Assembly (NCBI RefSeq): GCF_037977385.1
Contig: NZ_CP150277.1
Span: forward strand, 1,217,001-1,281,000
Origin: Terribacillus sp. FSL K6-0262
Lineage (GTDB): Bacteria > Bacillota > Bacilli > Bacillales > Amphibacillaceae
DNA length: 64,000 nt
Direction of reading: 5' to 3'
The notes below the pieces were generated by a model. The model ran no database searches. It was not told the origin of the DNA and worked only from the letters and a program-made list of their open reading frames with translations. Positions 34,426 through 42,885 of the stretch are shown one piece after another. Position numbers and translations under genes: made by a program. Position 1 is the stretch's first letter, and each line of letters begins with the position of its first letter.

Positions 34426-34766
34426 GCATTGTTTTTATTTTGATAGGCGGATGGCTTGGAGCGGTGATTCGGTATGAAATCAGCAGACGGATAGAGACAT
34501 TCTGGAAATGCGGCTTCCCGCTGGCAACCTTCCTGATCAATGTGATGGGTTCTTTTCTGATCGGACTGGTGTTCCAGTCGGATTGGGGAACGGACTGGCA
34601 TAATTTCCTCGCAGTTGGTTTCCTTGGATCGTTTACGACTTTCTCTACTTTCCATTTGGAAATTGTCCAATTAAGCAGCCGGAAGCAAATCATCATCGCT
34701 GTCACTTACTTGCTATGCAGCTATGCGGCTGGTATCATGCTGGCCCTGATCGGATTGACCATTTAA
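34422..34766 (+). CDS. crcB2: Fluoride channel subunit CrcB/FluC (second copy)
   Basis: 114 residues with GGWLGAVIRYEISR, LINVMGSFLIG and GFLGSFTTFSTFHLE. It overlaps the first copy by 4 bases. Paired genes usually give a heterodimeric antiparallel channel exporting fluoride. The two copies are clearly diverged. Confidence 0.92.
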   Translation: MSIVFILIGGWLGAVIRYEISRRIETFWKCGFPLATFLINVMGSFLIGLVFQSDWGTDWHNFLAVGFLGSFTTFSTFHLEIVQLSSRKQIIIAVTYLLCSYAAGIMLALIGLTI

Positions 34767-34769
34767 AAA

Positions 34770-34798
34770 GGGACACCGCTTCTCCAGAGCGGTGTCCC
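34770..34798. terminator. Bidirectional terminator after crcB2
   Basis: GGGACACCGCT pairs with AGCGGTGTCCC, flanked by A and T runs, between convergent crcB2 and the DUF4064 genes. Confidence 0.88.
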
Positions 34799-34803
34799 TC
34801 TTT

Positions 34804-35229
34804 TCAATAGCTCTCTATCGTGTTGTCGTTTGTATCGAAGGGTTTCCTGACGATCGCAAGGATCCCTGCGACAAGAAGTAGAATTGACGGGATAAAAGAA
34901 ACGAAAAGTGTCAGCAAAGCAGAGAGTACGGCAGTTACAATAAAGATGACACCAGAAGCTGTGGATCTGTCGTCACGGCGTAAAAGCACGATTCCCACAA
35001 CACCCAGAATAGCCGATATCACACTGACAACGACGAAATACCATCCCATACCGCCTAAAATACTGCTTATCAAATCTGCATCTTCAGCCGTAAGTGCAGG
35101 ATCATTATACATCTCCTCGCGCATGACATCTCCCGTTGCCGCGATGAGTAATCCGACTAAAATGGCAGCCAATGCATGAAAAGCCACACCTATAATCCCT
35201 AATACCAATTCTGCAGTACGTTTAATCAA
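34804..35229 (-). CDS. DUF4064 family membrane protein (copy 3 of 3)
   Basis: 141 residues with four membrane helices. It begins IKRTAELVLGIIGVAFHALA, the DUF4064 start. It is the last of three tandem paralogues downstream of an ABC transporter pair and has a long loop between helices 1 and 2. Function is unknown. Confidence 0.8.
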   Translation of the reverse strand: MIKRTAELVLGIIGVAFHALAAILVGLLIAATGDVMREEMYNDPALTAEDADLISSILGGMGWYFVVVSVISAILGVVGIVLLRRDDRSTASGVIFIVTAVLSALLTLFVSFIPSILLLVAGILAIVRKPFDTNDNTIESY

Positions 35230-35250
35230 TCTGTTTCTCCTCCCTGACCA

Positions 35251-35664
35251 TTAAGCGCCGCTTTCATCCAAGGGCCTTCTAGCCAGCACCAATATACCTG
35301 CAATAGTGTACAAGACGCCGCCGATAAAGCCCGATAGGAAAGTAGCGATCGAACCCACCAACGCAACGATGATCAACATGACACCCAGTCCTACCTGCTT
35401 ACGATCTGCCTTGAGCCTGAATGCAGCCACAATACCTAAAATGGCACAAATCACACTTACAATAATGACGAATATCCCGATGGAACTTGCCATATCGGCT
35501 ATCATATCCGTATCAACCGGCCGGTCCACTCCGCTATCCACAATCTCTTGGCGGGCAGCTTCCGGATCGTATCCAGCAACCTGGACTGCCGTCATGACCG
35601 CAGTAATGAGGAAGACAATTGCACCAATGATGGCAAGTACCTTCTCCGCTGTTCGTCTCAACAT
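35251..35664 (-). CDS. DUF4064 family membrane protein (copy 2 of 3)
   Basis: 137 residues, beginning LRRTAEKVLAIIGAIVFLIT and ending LARRPLDESGA. Helix arrangement and the conserved ...ILGIVAAFRLK stretch are as in its two neighbours. It lies 21 bases from copy 3 and 26 from copy 1. Confidence 0.8.
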   Translation of the reverse strand: MLRRTAEKVLAIIGAIVFLITAVMTAVQVAGYDPEAARQEIVDSGVDRPVDTDMIADMASSIGIFVIIVSVICAILGIVAAFRLKADRKQVGLGVMLIIVALVGSIATFLSGFIGGVLYTIAGILVLARRPLDESGA

Positions 35665-35690
35665 GTCAAACCTCCTTCCTGCGTTACTTC

Positions 35691-36116
35691 TTAATAAGTT
35701 TCTCCTCTATCATTATATTGCTCGACAGGCTTGCGCACAATCGCCATGATACCCGCGATCAAATAAAGAACACCACTGATGAAACCGGAAAAGATAGAAA
35801 GAAGTGTACCAAGCACCGCTGTTACGATCAGAAGGACGCCTGCCCCTGTTGCCTTCTTATTTGGTTTCAGCATTGCAAGCGAAACAAAACCAAGAATTGC
35901 ACAAATCACATACAGGATGATCAGCCAAATGGACATCCCAGTCACGATATCAGTAAACATAGAAGCATCCTCTTGCGTAAAACCTTGGTTTACGAGTTCA
36001 TTCGTTGCTGCTTCATCCGCTCCTCCAAGCCCTATAGCCGACCAGACCGCAAAGATAAGAAATAAAACCGCTCCAATGATTGCCAATACTTTTTCTGCTG
36101 TTCTTTTTACCATCAT
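35691..36116 (-). CDS. DUF4064 family membrane protein (copy 1 of 3)
   Basis: 141 residues (140 from the second ATG), beginning VKRTAEKVLAIIGAVLFLIF and ending IVRKPVEQYNDRGETY. AGGGGA lies ahead of the first ATG. It follows the ABC permease gene by 17 bases, so the transcript is ATPase, permease, then three DUF4064 proteins. Confidence 0.8.
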   Translation of the reverse strand: MMVKRTAEKVLAIIGAVLFLIFAVWSAIGLGGADEAATNELVNQGFTQEDASMFTDIVTGMSIWLIILYVICAILGFVSLAMLKPNKKATGAGVLLIVTAVLGTLLSIFSGFISGVLYLIAGIMAIVRKPVEQYNDRGETY

Positions 36117-36133
36117 AATTCCCCTCTCCTATT

Positions 36134-37054
36134 TTATTGACCCGCTACATCACGTTTGGTGAACAATACCCAGCCTATGACAAGGAAGATGAGATAATAC
36201 ACAATGATAGTCACAATCGAGAATGTAAGCGTTAAATCATCAATCATCTTATACCCTGTCGTAAATTGCGTCAAATCCAGATTTGCAAACAAAATATATT
36301 TTGCGAACGGTTTATCTGCTATGAAGCTGACAACCGAGGTGCCGACGAACATCAAGAAGATGGCAGTCCCGATGGCTAAGGCACTATTGCGGAAAGCTGC
36401 TGAAATCATGAAGGCGAATGTCGACCAAACTGCCAGTTTGACCAGCTGCAGCCCGTAGTCCTGGGCAATCCTCGTCCAAACAGAAACCTCTACGATTTCC
36501 CCGTCCTTCATTTGCAGTACAGAACCATCCCCTCCCAATCCGAAGAAGATCATACCGAATAACCAAGCGGTGATAAATAAAATGATCAATGCCGTCAAAG
36601 CAAACAAAAGCACGCTCGCATACTTCGCGAAGAATATCTTTGTTCTCGTTGCAGGTCTGGTCAGCAATAATTTGATCGTTCCCCAGCGGAATTCATTCGC
36701 AAGGATTCCTCCGGCAACGATGATTGTAATCAGACTGAGCACGCTTGTCAGATAATGGCTCTCATAAAGGAATCCCCATGCCGACATTCCTTCCGGCTTC
36801 AAATCGTTTTCGATCCGATAATTGTTTATTGCGATATTTGGATCGGAAGGATCTATTTCTGCATACATTTGATTTTCTTCCTGCAAACTCTGCTTCCATG
36901 TCTCATCATCGTACGTCATGATACCGTCAGCTGTCCGCATTAATATTGAAAAGCCGAGCACGATGACTACAAGGATACCAAGCAATATCCATGTCGACAG
37001 CTGGCTGTACAGCTTCGTCTGTTCGTTACGGACAAGCTGGAAAAAGTTACTCAA
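36134..37054 (-). CDS. ABC-2-type permease
   Basis: 306 residues with one N-terminal and about five further membrane segments and an extracytoplasmic loop after helix 1. TTG at 37054 is chosen because GGAGAG lies 7 bases ahead and the resulting MSNFFQLVRNEQTK lines up with the paralogue at 41941-42885 (MSRFIKLVRNEHMK). It overlaps the ATPase gene. The two operons appear to be duplicates of one ABC-2 system; substrate is unknown. Confidence 0.82.
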   Translation of the reverse strand: MSNFFQLVRNEQTKLYSQLSTWILLGILVVIVLGFSILMRTADGIMTYDDETWKQSLQEENQMYAEIDPSDPNIAINNYRIENDLKPEGMSAWGFLYESHYLTSVLSLITIIVAGGILANEFRWGTIKLLLTRPATRTKIFFAKYASVLLFALTALIILFITAWLFGMIFFGLGGDGSVLQMKDGEIVEVSVWTRIAQDYGLQLVKLAVWSTFAFMISAAFRNSALAIGTAIFLMFVGTSVVSFIADKPFAKYILFANLDLTQFTTGYKMIDDLTLTFSIVTIIVYYLIFLVIGWVLFTKRDVAGQ

Positions 37055-37973
37055 TGCTATTCTCTCCAATCACATGTAAGAATTTATCCTCCAGTGTCTT
37101 CCGTTCCACTGCAAAGCCGTACATTTCAATATCGGCGCGTGCCAGTTCCTTGATGATGGATGGGATGGCCTCACGCTTTATCGGGAATGTCAATTTCCCG
37201 CTGCTCGCCATTGCAGTTATGCCGAATTGTTCCTGCAGGAGACGCTGTGCTTTTTCGTGATAGTCTGAAGGGCAATCGATCTGAACGACTTCAGCCGGTG
37301 TTTCCCCTTCCGTGTTTTGGATTTGCTGGATGGAGATGAGCTCGCCGTTTTTCAGGATGCCGATTCGATCACACATCAATTCCATCTCAGAAAGCAAATG
37401 GCTCGAAACGATGACTGCCACATTTTCCTGTTCTGCCAATCTGCGTATATATTGGCGGATTTCACGTATTCCTGTTGGATCCAATCCATTGGTCGGCTCA
37501 TCCAGAATCAAAATGGATGGATTATGTAATAAAGCCTGTGCGATGCCCAGCCGCTGCCGCATACCTAAAGAATATCGCTTTACTTTTTGGTGAATGCGTT
37601 TTTCCAATCCGACGAGCTTCACCACTTCATCGATTCGCTCTTTCGTAATCCCGGGAATCATCCTCGAAAATACAAGCAAATTCTTATAACCTGACATGAA
37701 TCCATATAATTCCGGGTTCTCGACGATGGCGCCTACATGGCGGATTGCTTCTTTATAGTCCGTCTTGATGCTTTTCCCCAGTATCCGTACATCCCCTTCC
37801 GAAATACGGATCAAGCCTACCATCATCCGGATTGTCGTTGTTTTTCCCGCTCCGTTCGGTCCCAGGAATCCAAATACCTCGCCCGGCTGAATGTCGAAGT
37901 CCAATCCCTTCACAATCAGTTTGGAGCCGATCTGTTTCTTCAGACCGATCAGCTGCATAGCCGGTTCTGTCAT
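37047..37973 (-). CDS. ABC transporter ATP-binding protein (BcrA-like)
   Basis: 308 residues with Walker A GPNGAGKT, signature YSLGMRQRLG and Walker B ILILDEPTNGLDP, followed by SSHLLSEMELMCDR and a C-terminal regulatory domain. These are features of bacitracin/lantibiotic-type ABC ATPases. ATG at 37973 has AAAGGG ahead; a GTG at 37982 is an alternative. It pairs with the permease downstream. Confidence 0.88.
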   Translation of the reverse strand: MTEPAMQLIGLKKQIGSKLIVKGLDFDIQPGEVFGFLGPNGAGKTTTIRMMVGLIRISEGDVRILGKSIKTDYKEAIRHVGAIVENPELYGFMSGYKNLLVFSRMIPGITKERIDEVVKLVGLEKRIHQKVKRYSLGMRQRLGIAQALLHNPSILILDEPTNGLDPTGIREIRQYIRRLAEQENVAVIVSSHLLSEMELMCDRIGILKNGELISIQQIQNTEGETPAEVVQIDCPSDYHEKAQRLLQEQFGITAMASSGKLTFPIKREAIPSIIKELARADIEMYGFAVERKTLEDKFLHVIGENSIE

Positions 37974-38057
37974 TCCGTTCACCCTTTCCTTGTCACGAAT
38001 TTGTCACTTTCCATAATATGTACGCAGCACCTTGCCAGATTGTTTCATTTTTATTCA

Positions 38058-38089
38058 GAAAAAAACCATGAATCATACGACTCATGGTT
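38058..38089 (-). terminator. Terminator after the LPDTA surface protein gene
   Basis: AACCATGA pairs with TCATGGTT; on the minus strand it is followed by a run of T. Confidence 0.8.
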
Positions 38090-38098
38090 CAGCATGTA

Positions 38099-39451
38099 TT
38101 AATTACTATGTGTCTTGCGACGGTTCCATGCGTAAAGCGCTGCACCGGCAGCCATCAATACCGTACCTGCTGCGAGAATATTACCAATCGGAGAAGCTGT
38201 GTCCGGCAGACGCTTCCCTTCTTCTTTCACTGTTTCTGCGGCAGTCTTCGTCGGTATGGCTGCTTTCTCTTTTACAGGTGCTTCATGTTTTGGAGCTGCT
38301 GGTTCCACTGATGGCTTTGGCTGCTCGACTGCAGCCGGGATTTCGAAAATTTCATGGTTCACCAGATCACCAGTCAAAGAAAAATTCATCAGCAGGTTCC
38401 CGCTCGCATCATACAGCTCGACAAACAATATTTGATTGCCGATATCCTTTATACGGGATAATTCCTCGATTGTTACTTCTTGCTTCGTCGTTCCATCCGC
38501 CAGGTAAAATTTAGCTTTTAACTGGAATAAATCCATTGCTTCGTGCCAGATGGACACTATCTCTTCACGCTGGCTGTCATCCAATTCATTGATCGTTTCA
38601 AAGTCACCGAATGATTCCAAGCGATCGTACAATGCAAACAGTCTCTCAAAGAACGCATCATCCATTCCACCCAAGACTGTATTTAAATGATCATAGAAAT
38701 TCCGATATTCCTCTTTGCTGATTCCGATTGCCTGAAGCAACGGACTCATGGATTCCCATTCCATGTCGAAATCATAGCCGCTCTCCGTATAAATGAAAGA
38801 TGCCAATTCATCGTAGCTGGCGAAGTCGTCCATTGTTACGCCATTATCAGCCAAAAGCTGATCTAATCCTTCTTTGCTCATGTCAACATCCTGCAATAGG
38901 AAATGCAAGGACACGCCATTGATATCGTTGTAAATCACGTCATATAAATCATCCATAAAAGCATAGCTGTAAATGTCTAATACACTCTCAGCAAACAGAT
39001 CGGCCAATTCCTTCTCGGTCATGCCAAGATCATCGGCCAGCATCTGCAGGTTTTCGGCATTTACCGGTTCACCCATCACATAATACAGGTCCGTGACAAG
39101 CAGAATATTCTCGGCAGTGTAGCCCTTATCAGCATATCCTTGATCTGCCAATCTTTGATCGAATTGTTCGGCAGTATAATCATTTTCATCCAAAAAAGCT
39201 TGGAAGTTTTCCTTCGTTACCGGTTCACCGAGAAATTCACGCAATTCTTCCACAGAATCAGCATCGATCTCCTCCAGGGTCCCCCAGTCAAAATCGACCA
39301 AATAACGATTCAGACCTTCTGCATCTGTACCGAGCTCAGCTGCATAGGCTTCCAGCTCCTTCTCCTTAATGGCAGCAAACACAGTCCGAGGGGCCGCTGT
39401 TTGCAGGCAAAGCAAAACCATGATCATTCCAACCAATAGCTTCTTTATCAC
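38099..39451 (-). CDS. Processed acidic surface protein with LPDTA sorting signal
   Basis: 450 residues: signal peptide (MIKKLLVGMIMVLLCLQTAA... VFA), a long acidic helical region made of repeated segments such as LADDLGMTEKELADL and LADNGVTMDDFASY, a Pro/Lys-rich linker, then LPDTAS, a hydrophobic helix and the tail NRRKTHSN. LPDTA/S is the motif of class-D-type sortases. GTG at 39451 follows AGGAGG by 8 bases. A 5' hairpin (CTGGAA...TTCCAG) sits before the start. No sortase gene is in the window. Confidence 0.85.
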   Translation of the reverse strand: MIKKLLVGMIMVLLCLQTAAPRTVFAAIKEKELEAYAAELGTDAEGLNRYLVDFDWGTLEEIDADSVEELREFLGEPVTKENFQAFLDENDYTAEQFDQRLADQGYADKGYTAENILLVTDLYYVMGEPVNAENLQMLADDLGMTEKELADLFAESVLDIYSYAFMDDLYDVIYNDINGVSLHFLLQDVDMSKEGLDQLLADNGVTMDDFASYDELASFIYTESGYDFDMEWESMSPLLQAIGISKEEYRNFYDHLNTVLGGMDDAFFERLFALYDRLESFGDFETINELDDSQREEIVSIWHEAMDLFQLKAKFYLADGTTKQEVTIEELSRIKDIGNQILFVELYDASGNLLMNFSLTGDLVNHEIFEIPAAVEQPKPSVEPAAPKHEAPVKEKAAIPTKTAAETVKEEGKRLPDTASPIGNILAAGTVLMAAGAALYAWNRRKTHSN

Positions 39452-39563
39452 GTATGTTTCCTCCTGGAAATATATTTATATAATTCCAGATTATTATAAA
39501 TACAGTAGGGAGTCATGACTAGATAATTATTTAAAAAATGAAAACTTTTTTACTTGACATAGA

Positions 39564-39589
39564 AAAAACCCCTCAAAAAGGGGTTTTTC
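39564..39589 (-). terminator. Terminator after GNAT gene
   Basis: AAAACCCCT pairs with AGGGGTTTT with T runs on the minus strand, just after the acetyltransferase stop. Confidence 0.82.
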
Positions 39590-39601
39590 GAATTCATTTT
39601 C

Positions 39602-40063
39602 TTATTTCAATGATATCCCCATTCGTTTGGAACGGGGCTGCATGCCCATCTTCACATAGAAATCTTCAGCTCTGGTATTGAAATTCCACACATTCAACTC
39701 GATTTCTGTAGCTCCGATTTTCTTGCCATAGCGCTTGATTTTCTCGAATAGATGACCGCCGATTCCTTTGCCTCGCATATCGGACCGGACGCAGAATTCC
39801 TCGATGAAGATATGCGCATGATGTGAAATCGTTTCATTTTTTATCCTTATCGTAGCAAATGCCATGACTTCCTTTCCTTTTTCCACTAGGAACACTTTTT
39901 TATTATCCAAATAAATATTGCTTTCAAACACATGCCGATCCAGCGGTTCCGCCTTCTTGGCGAAATACTCCGGCTGATTTTGATAATGTGTATTGTATAA
40001 TTCCTTGTACAGGACAGCGACTTGGTCGTAATCAGAGACCTTTGCCTCGCGGATCTTGAACAT
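39602..40063 (-). CDS. GNAT family N-acetyltransferase
   Basis: 153 residues with the acetyl-CoA loop RSDMRGKGIGGHLFEKIK and a C-terminal ELNVWNFNTRAEDFYVKMGM typical of GNAT proteins. AGAGGTG precedes the ATG at 40063. The substrate is unknown. It is divergent from the MifM-like leader gene; 40064-40268 holds a TTGACA and the leader's promoter. Confidence 0.85.
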   Translation of the reverse strand: MFKIREAKVSDYDQVAVLYKELYNTHYQNQPEYFAKKAEPLDRHVFESNIYLDNKKVFLVEKGKEVMAFATIRIKNETISHHAHIFIEEFCVRSDMRGKGIGGHLFEKIKRYGKKIGATEIELNVWNFNTRAEDFYVKMGMQPRSKRMGISLK

Positions 40064-40268
40064 CGGCTTCACCTCTGCAGCTTGTAGTCTTGTTAACCAG
40101 TTTATCATGTTCGTCCCCCTCCGTCATAAAACTGTTCAAATAAACTGCTGTCAGCAGAGAAAACGTTCCTTCTAGCCATTTCTCCAAGCGAATCAAGAAT
40201 CCCTGCGTAACTTTGACAAGTTCCTGTATCTATAGGAAAATAGAAGGAACGAAAGGAGGTGTATACAG

Positions 40269-40649
40269 ATGCTGTATGCTTTTTGGAATATGTTCGCTGA
40301 TGATTTTACATCGCTTGTATTCTATATCGGCTTGACGATGACCTTCATCCTGGCACATCGGACCACAACGAAAGTCGCGAGCCGTTTTCATGCCAGCGAT
40401 ATGATGCAATGGCAGCATGTCTGTGCATTGGACAGCTGGAAATCGCATGCTCCTGCTACCATTACTTTCAGCAGGCCGATCGTTCATTGGCTCGCCCGCA
40501 CTACCATGCGCAAAGACGGCCCCGATGATGATGGCGAAACTGCTCCTTGTCTGTATCCAAACAAGATCCAATCGATACAACAAGGAGGAAAAACAATTTG
40601 CAGCGCACATCTGTATCCACTTTCTTTAAAAAGTACGGTATCATCTTAA
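40269..40649 (+). CDS. MifM-like regulatory arrest peptide upstream of yidC2
   Basis: 126 codons with a strong AAAGGAGGTG site. An N-terminal membrane segment (about 10-30) is followed by a basic, then an arrest-like region: R69, W74, L75, R77, M80 and acidic D86-D88/E90 (WLARTTMRKDGPDDDGE). B. subtilis MifM has R69, W73, I74, R75, M80 and acidic D86-D89 at the same places and stalls ribosomes unless it is inserted in the membrane. The frame runs on past the yidC2 start. Stalling at codons 86-90 would open the hairpin that hides the yidC2 ribosome binding site. Similarity was judged by eye against remembered MifM residues. Confidence 0.72.
   Translation: MLYAFWNMFADDFTSLVFYIGLTMTFILAHRTTTKVASRFHASDMMQWQHVCALDSWKSHAPATITFSRPIVHWLARTTMRKDGPDDDGETAPCLYPNKIQSIQQGGKTICSAHLYPLSLKSTVSS
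40543..40587 (+). promoter_or_regulatory. Hairpin sequestering the yidC2 Shine-Dalgarno site
   Basis: CTCCTTGT (40543-40550) pairs with ACAAGGAG (40580-40587), and inside it GTATC (40553-40557) pairs with GATAC (40574-40578). The right arm contains the yidC2 ribosome binding site. The left arm begins 5 bases after the predicted arrest codons of the leader ORF, so a stalled ribosome would cover it. Confidence 0.75.
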
Positions 40650-41380
40650 GTTCCATCATTCTGATTGCATTACTTTCCGGATGCCAGGGCTCCAGCGGAG
40701 GAGCATCCGATGAGGGATGGTTCAATCATTATTTCATCAGTCCGTTCTCTTATCTGATCAAGCTGATTGCCAGTAACTTCAATGACGATTACGGAATAAG
40801 CGTCATTTTGATCACGTTGGCTGTACGTCTCATCTTGATGCCTTTGATGCTGATGCAGCTGAAAAAGGGCTACGAAACACAGGAAAAAATGAAGCTGTTC
40901 AAGCCAGAGCTGGATGCCTTGCAGGCCAAATACAAAAATAAAACGGATGCCGAGTCCCGCCAAAAGCAGCAGCAGGAAATGATGGAGCTTTATCGGAAGC
41001 ACGGCATGAATCCTTTCTCTGCAATGGGATGTCTTCCTCTTTTGATCCAGATGCCGTTTCTGATCGGCTTCTATTCCGCCATCCGTAATACACCCGAGAT
41101 TGCCACACATGATTTTCTTTGGTTCAATCTTGGGACACCCGATATTGCCCTAACAGTGATCGCCATGGCAGTTTACTGGCTGCAATACCGCGTTTCCCAG
41201 ATCGGCGTGGACCCGGCAAGAAGGCAGCAAGCCCGTATGATCGGTATCATATCCCCGCTTATGATTGGCTTCATTTCCTTCAGCTCCCCCGCTGTACTGC
41301 CGCTCTATTGGGCTGTCGGAGGTTTGTTCGTGATCTGCCAGACCTTGCTGGCAAAGTTTTTATTCCAACGGAGAAAATGA
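40598..41380 (+). CDS. yidC2: Membrane protein insertase YidC2 (OxaA2)
   Basis: 260 residues. A lipoprotein signal ends in LLSGC, and the five-helix YidC core has GISVILITLAVRLILMPLML, the FSAMGCLPLLIQMPFLIGFY region and a charged cytoplasmic hairpin (KLFKPELDALQAKYKNKTDA). It inserts membrane proteins with or without SecYEG. TTG at 40598 follows AAGGAGG by about 9 bases. The start lies inside the leader ORF in another frame, as in the mifM-yidC2 arrangement. Confidence 0.9.
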   Translation: MQRTSVSTFFKKYGIILSSIILIALLSGCQGSSGGASDEGWFNHYFISPFSYLIKLIASNFNDDYGISVILITLAVRLILMPLMLMQLKKGYETQEKMKLFKPELDALQAKYKNKTDAESRQKQQQEMMELYRKHGMNPFSAMGCLPLLIQMPFLIGFYSAIRNTPEIATHDFLWFNLGTPDIALTVIAMAVYWLQYRVSQIGVDPARRQQARMIGIISPLMIGFISFSSPAVLPLYWAVGGLFVICQTLLAKFLFQRRK

Positions 41381-41384
41381 GTAC

Positions 41385-41419
41385 AAAAAAACCACTTCCT
41401 TAATGGGAAGTGGTTTTTT
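41385..41419. terminator. Bidirectional terminator between yidC2 and ohr
   Basis: AAAAAACCACTTCC pairs with GGAAGTGGTTTTTT between convergent genes. Confidence 0.88.
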
Positions 41420-41424
41420 GGTCA

Positions 41425-41841
41425 TTATTCTGTAACGTTCACTTTCAAATCGACATCGATGTTGCCGCGAGTCGCTTTGGAGTATGGGCAGAACTGATGT
41501 GTCTTTTCCAATAGATCTTCTGCTTCTTCCTGGGAAACGCCTTTTACGTCCACAGTGATAGCTGCGGCGATTTTGAAACCATCGCCATCTTTCAATAGGC
41601 TGACATCAACAGAAGTTTCTGTCTCCACGCGTTTGCGTTCAAGTCTTGCTACATGGTTGAAAGCACCGTCGAAGCATGCGGAGTAGCCTGCTGCGAATAG
41701 CTGTTCCGGATTGGAACCTTCACGGTCACCTTTGCTTCCTGGCTGGACAAGATCAAGATCGATCAAACCATCATCAGATTTTACATGACCTTCACGACCA
41801 CCGGTTGCTTTTGCGTGAGATGTGAACAATACATCACTCAT
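41425..41841 (-). CDS. ohr: Organic hydroperoxide resistance protein Ohr
   Basis: 138 residues of the OsmC/Ohr family. The two redox cysteines are in GYSACFDGA and HQFCPYSKATRG, and the N-terminal SDVLFTSHAKATGGREG is typical. It reduces organic peroxides with lipoylated partners. No OhrR gene is adjacent, and the upstream region (41842-41940) has only a weak palindrome. Confidence 0.93.
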   Translation of the reverse strand: MSDVLFTSHAKATGGREGHVKSDDGLIDLDLVQPGSKGDREGSNPEQLFAAGYSACFDGAFNHVARLERKRVETETSVDVSLLKDGDGFKIAAAITVDVKGVSQEEAEDLLEKTHQFCPYSKATRGNIDVDLKVNVTE

Positions 41842-41940
41842 GTCAATTCACTCCTATTTCGTTTATTGGTTTGAAAAAACTGCATACAGTATTACTAATT
41901 CCTTTTTACCGTTCTTTTAAACATAAAGCAAACGAATTGC

Positions 41941-42885
41941 TTAAGCTGTGACATCCCGTTTCATGAAACTGAACCAGGTGATGCCATTGATGATGATGAA
42001 ATAGACAGCCAGTACAGCAATGGAGAAGCCCAATGTCATGCCATCCACCGGCGGAACATTGCCCGGATTATATACCGTCAAGTCCACGTTGTTAAACAAG
42101 ATATATTTTGACCAGTCATATCTGGAAAGTATGAAACTGATGGTCGGGAAGAACAAGGAAATAAAGATAGAGAACCCGATTGCCAATGCTGTATTGCGGA
42201 ATATGGTCGAGAGTGCAAATGCGATAGTCGCATAGAACAAGGTCTGGACAAAGTAGAGCCCGTAATCCCTCATTGTGGAGGCCAATATATTACTTGTCAC
42301 AACATCTCCATTTTCCCAAACCACCCGCTTCGCATCGAATCCATTAAATCCGAAGAAGATACCTCCTATGAGGAAAGACAATCCTATAAAGAACGCAAAG
42401 AAAATGATGGTGGTAAGGATCATGCTGGCATACTTGGAAGTCAATACACTGAATCGGGAAGGTGTCTTTGTAAGCAATAGCTTGATTGTGCCTGTGCCGA
42501 ATTCAGATGAGACAATCCCCCCGGCAATGATGGCAAGGAACAAAATGAGAAACGGTGCACAATTATACAAGACGTCTTCCATATAAGCCGCAAGTGAATC
42601 ATCTTGAACCGGCGCGATGTCGTGATCCAGCTGATACTGAAGTGTGGTCAGATCCTGCTGTGCAGTGGCGGTATCCAACTCGCCTGCTTCGACCTGTTTT
42701 TGTATATCCTGTATCTGCTGTTCTGTATCCGTCCGCCAATCACTGGTGCTTCCTTCCGTGTAATACGCTATGAATCCGGCGATTGCAATCAGTAAAGCTG
42801 CTGCGATCCCCATCATGATCCATGTCGATAGACGGCGGAATGTTTTCATATGTTCATTCCTTACCAGCTTAATGAATCTAGACAA
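41941..42885 (-). CDS. ABC-2-type permease (GntR-led operon)
   Basis: 314 residues with a first helix after MSRFIKLVRNEHMKTFRRL, an external coiled region (TEQQIQDIQKQVEAGELDTA) and five further helices. It closely resembles the permease at 36134-37054. It overlaps its ATPase gene by 8 bases and is the last gene of the five-gene GntR/ABC operon. Confidence 0.84.
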   Translation of the reverse strand: MSRFIKLVRNEHMKTFRRLSTWIMMGIAAALLIAIAGFIAYYTEGSTSDWRTDTEQQIQDIQKQVEAGELDTATAQQDLTTLQYQLDHDIAPVQDDSLAAYMEDVLYNCAPFLILFLAIIAGGIVSSEFGTGTIKLLLTKTPSRFSVLTSKYASMILTTIIFFAFFIGLSFLIGGIFFGFNGFDAKRVVWENGDVVTSNILASTMRDYGLYFVQTLFYATIAFALSTIFRNTALAIGFSIFISLFFPTISFILSRYDWSKYILFNNVDLTVYNPGNVPPVDGMTLGFSIAVLAVYFIIINGITWFSFMKRDVTA

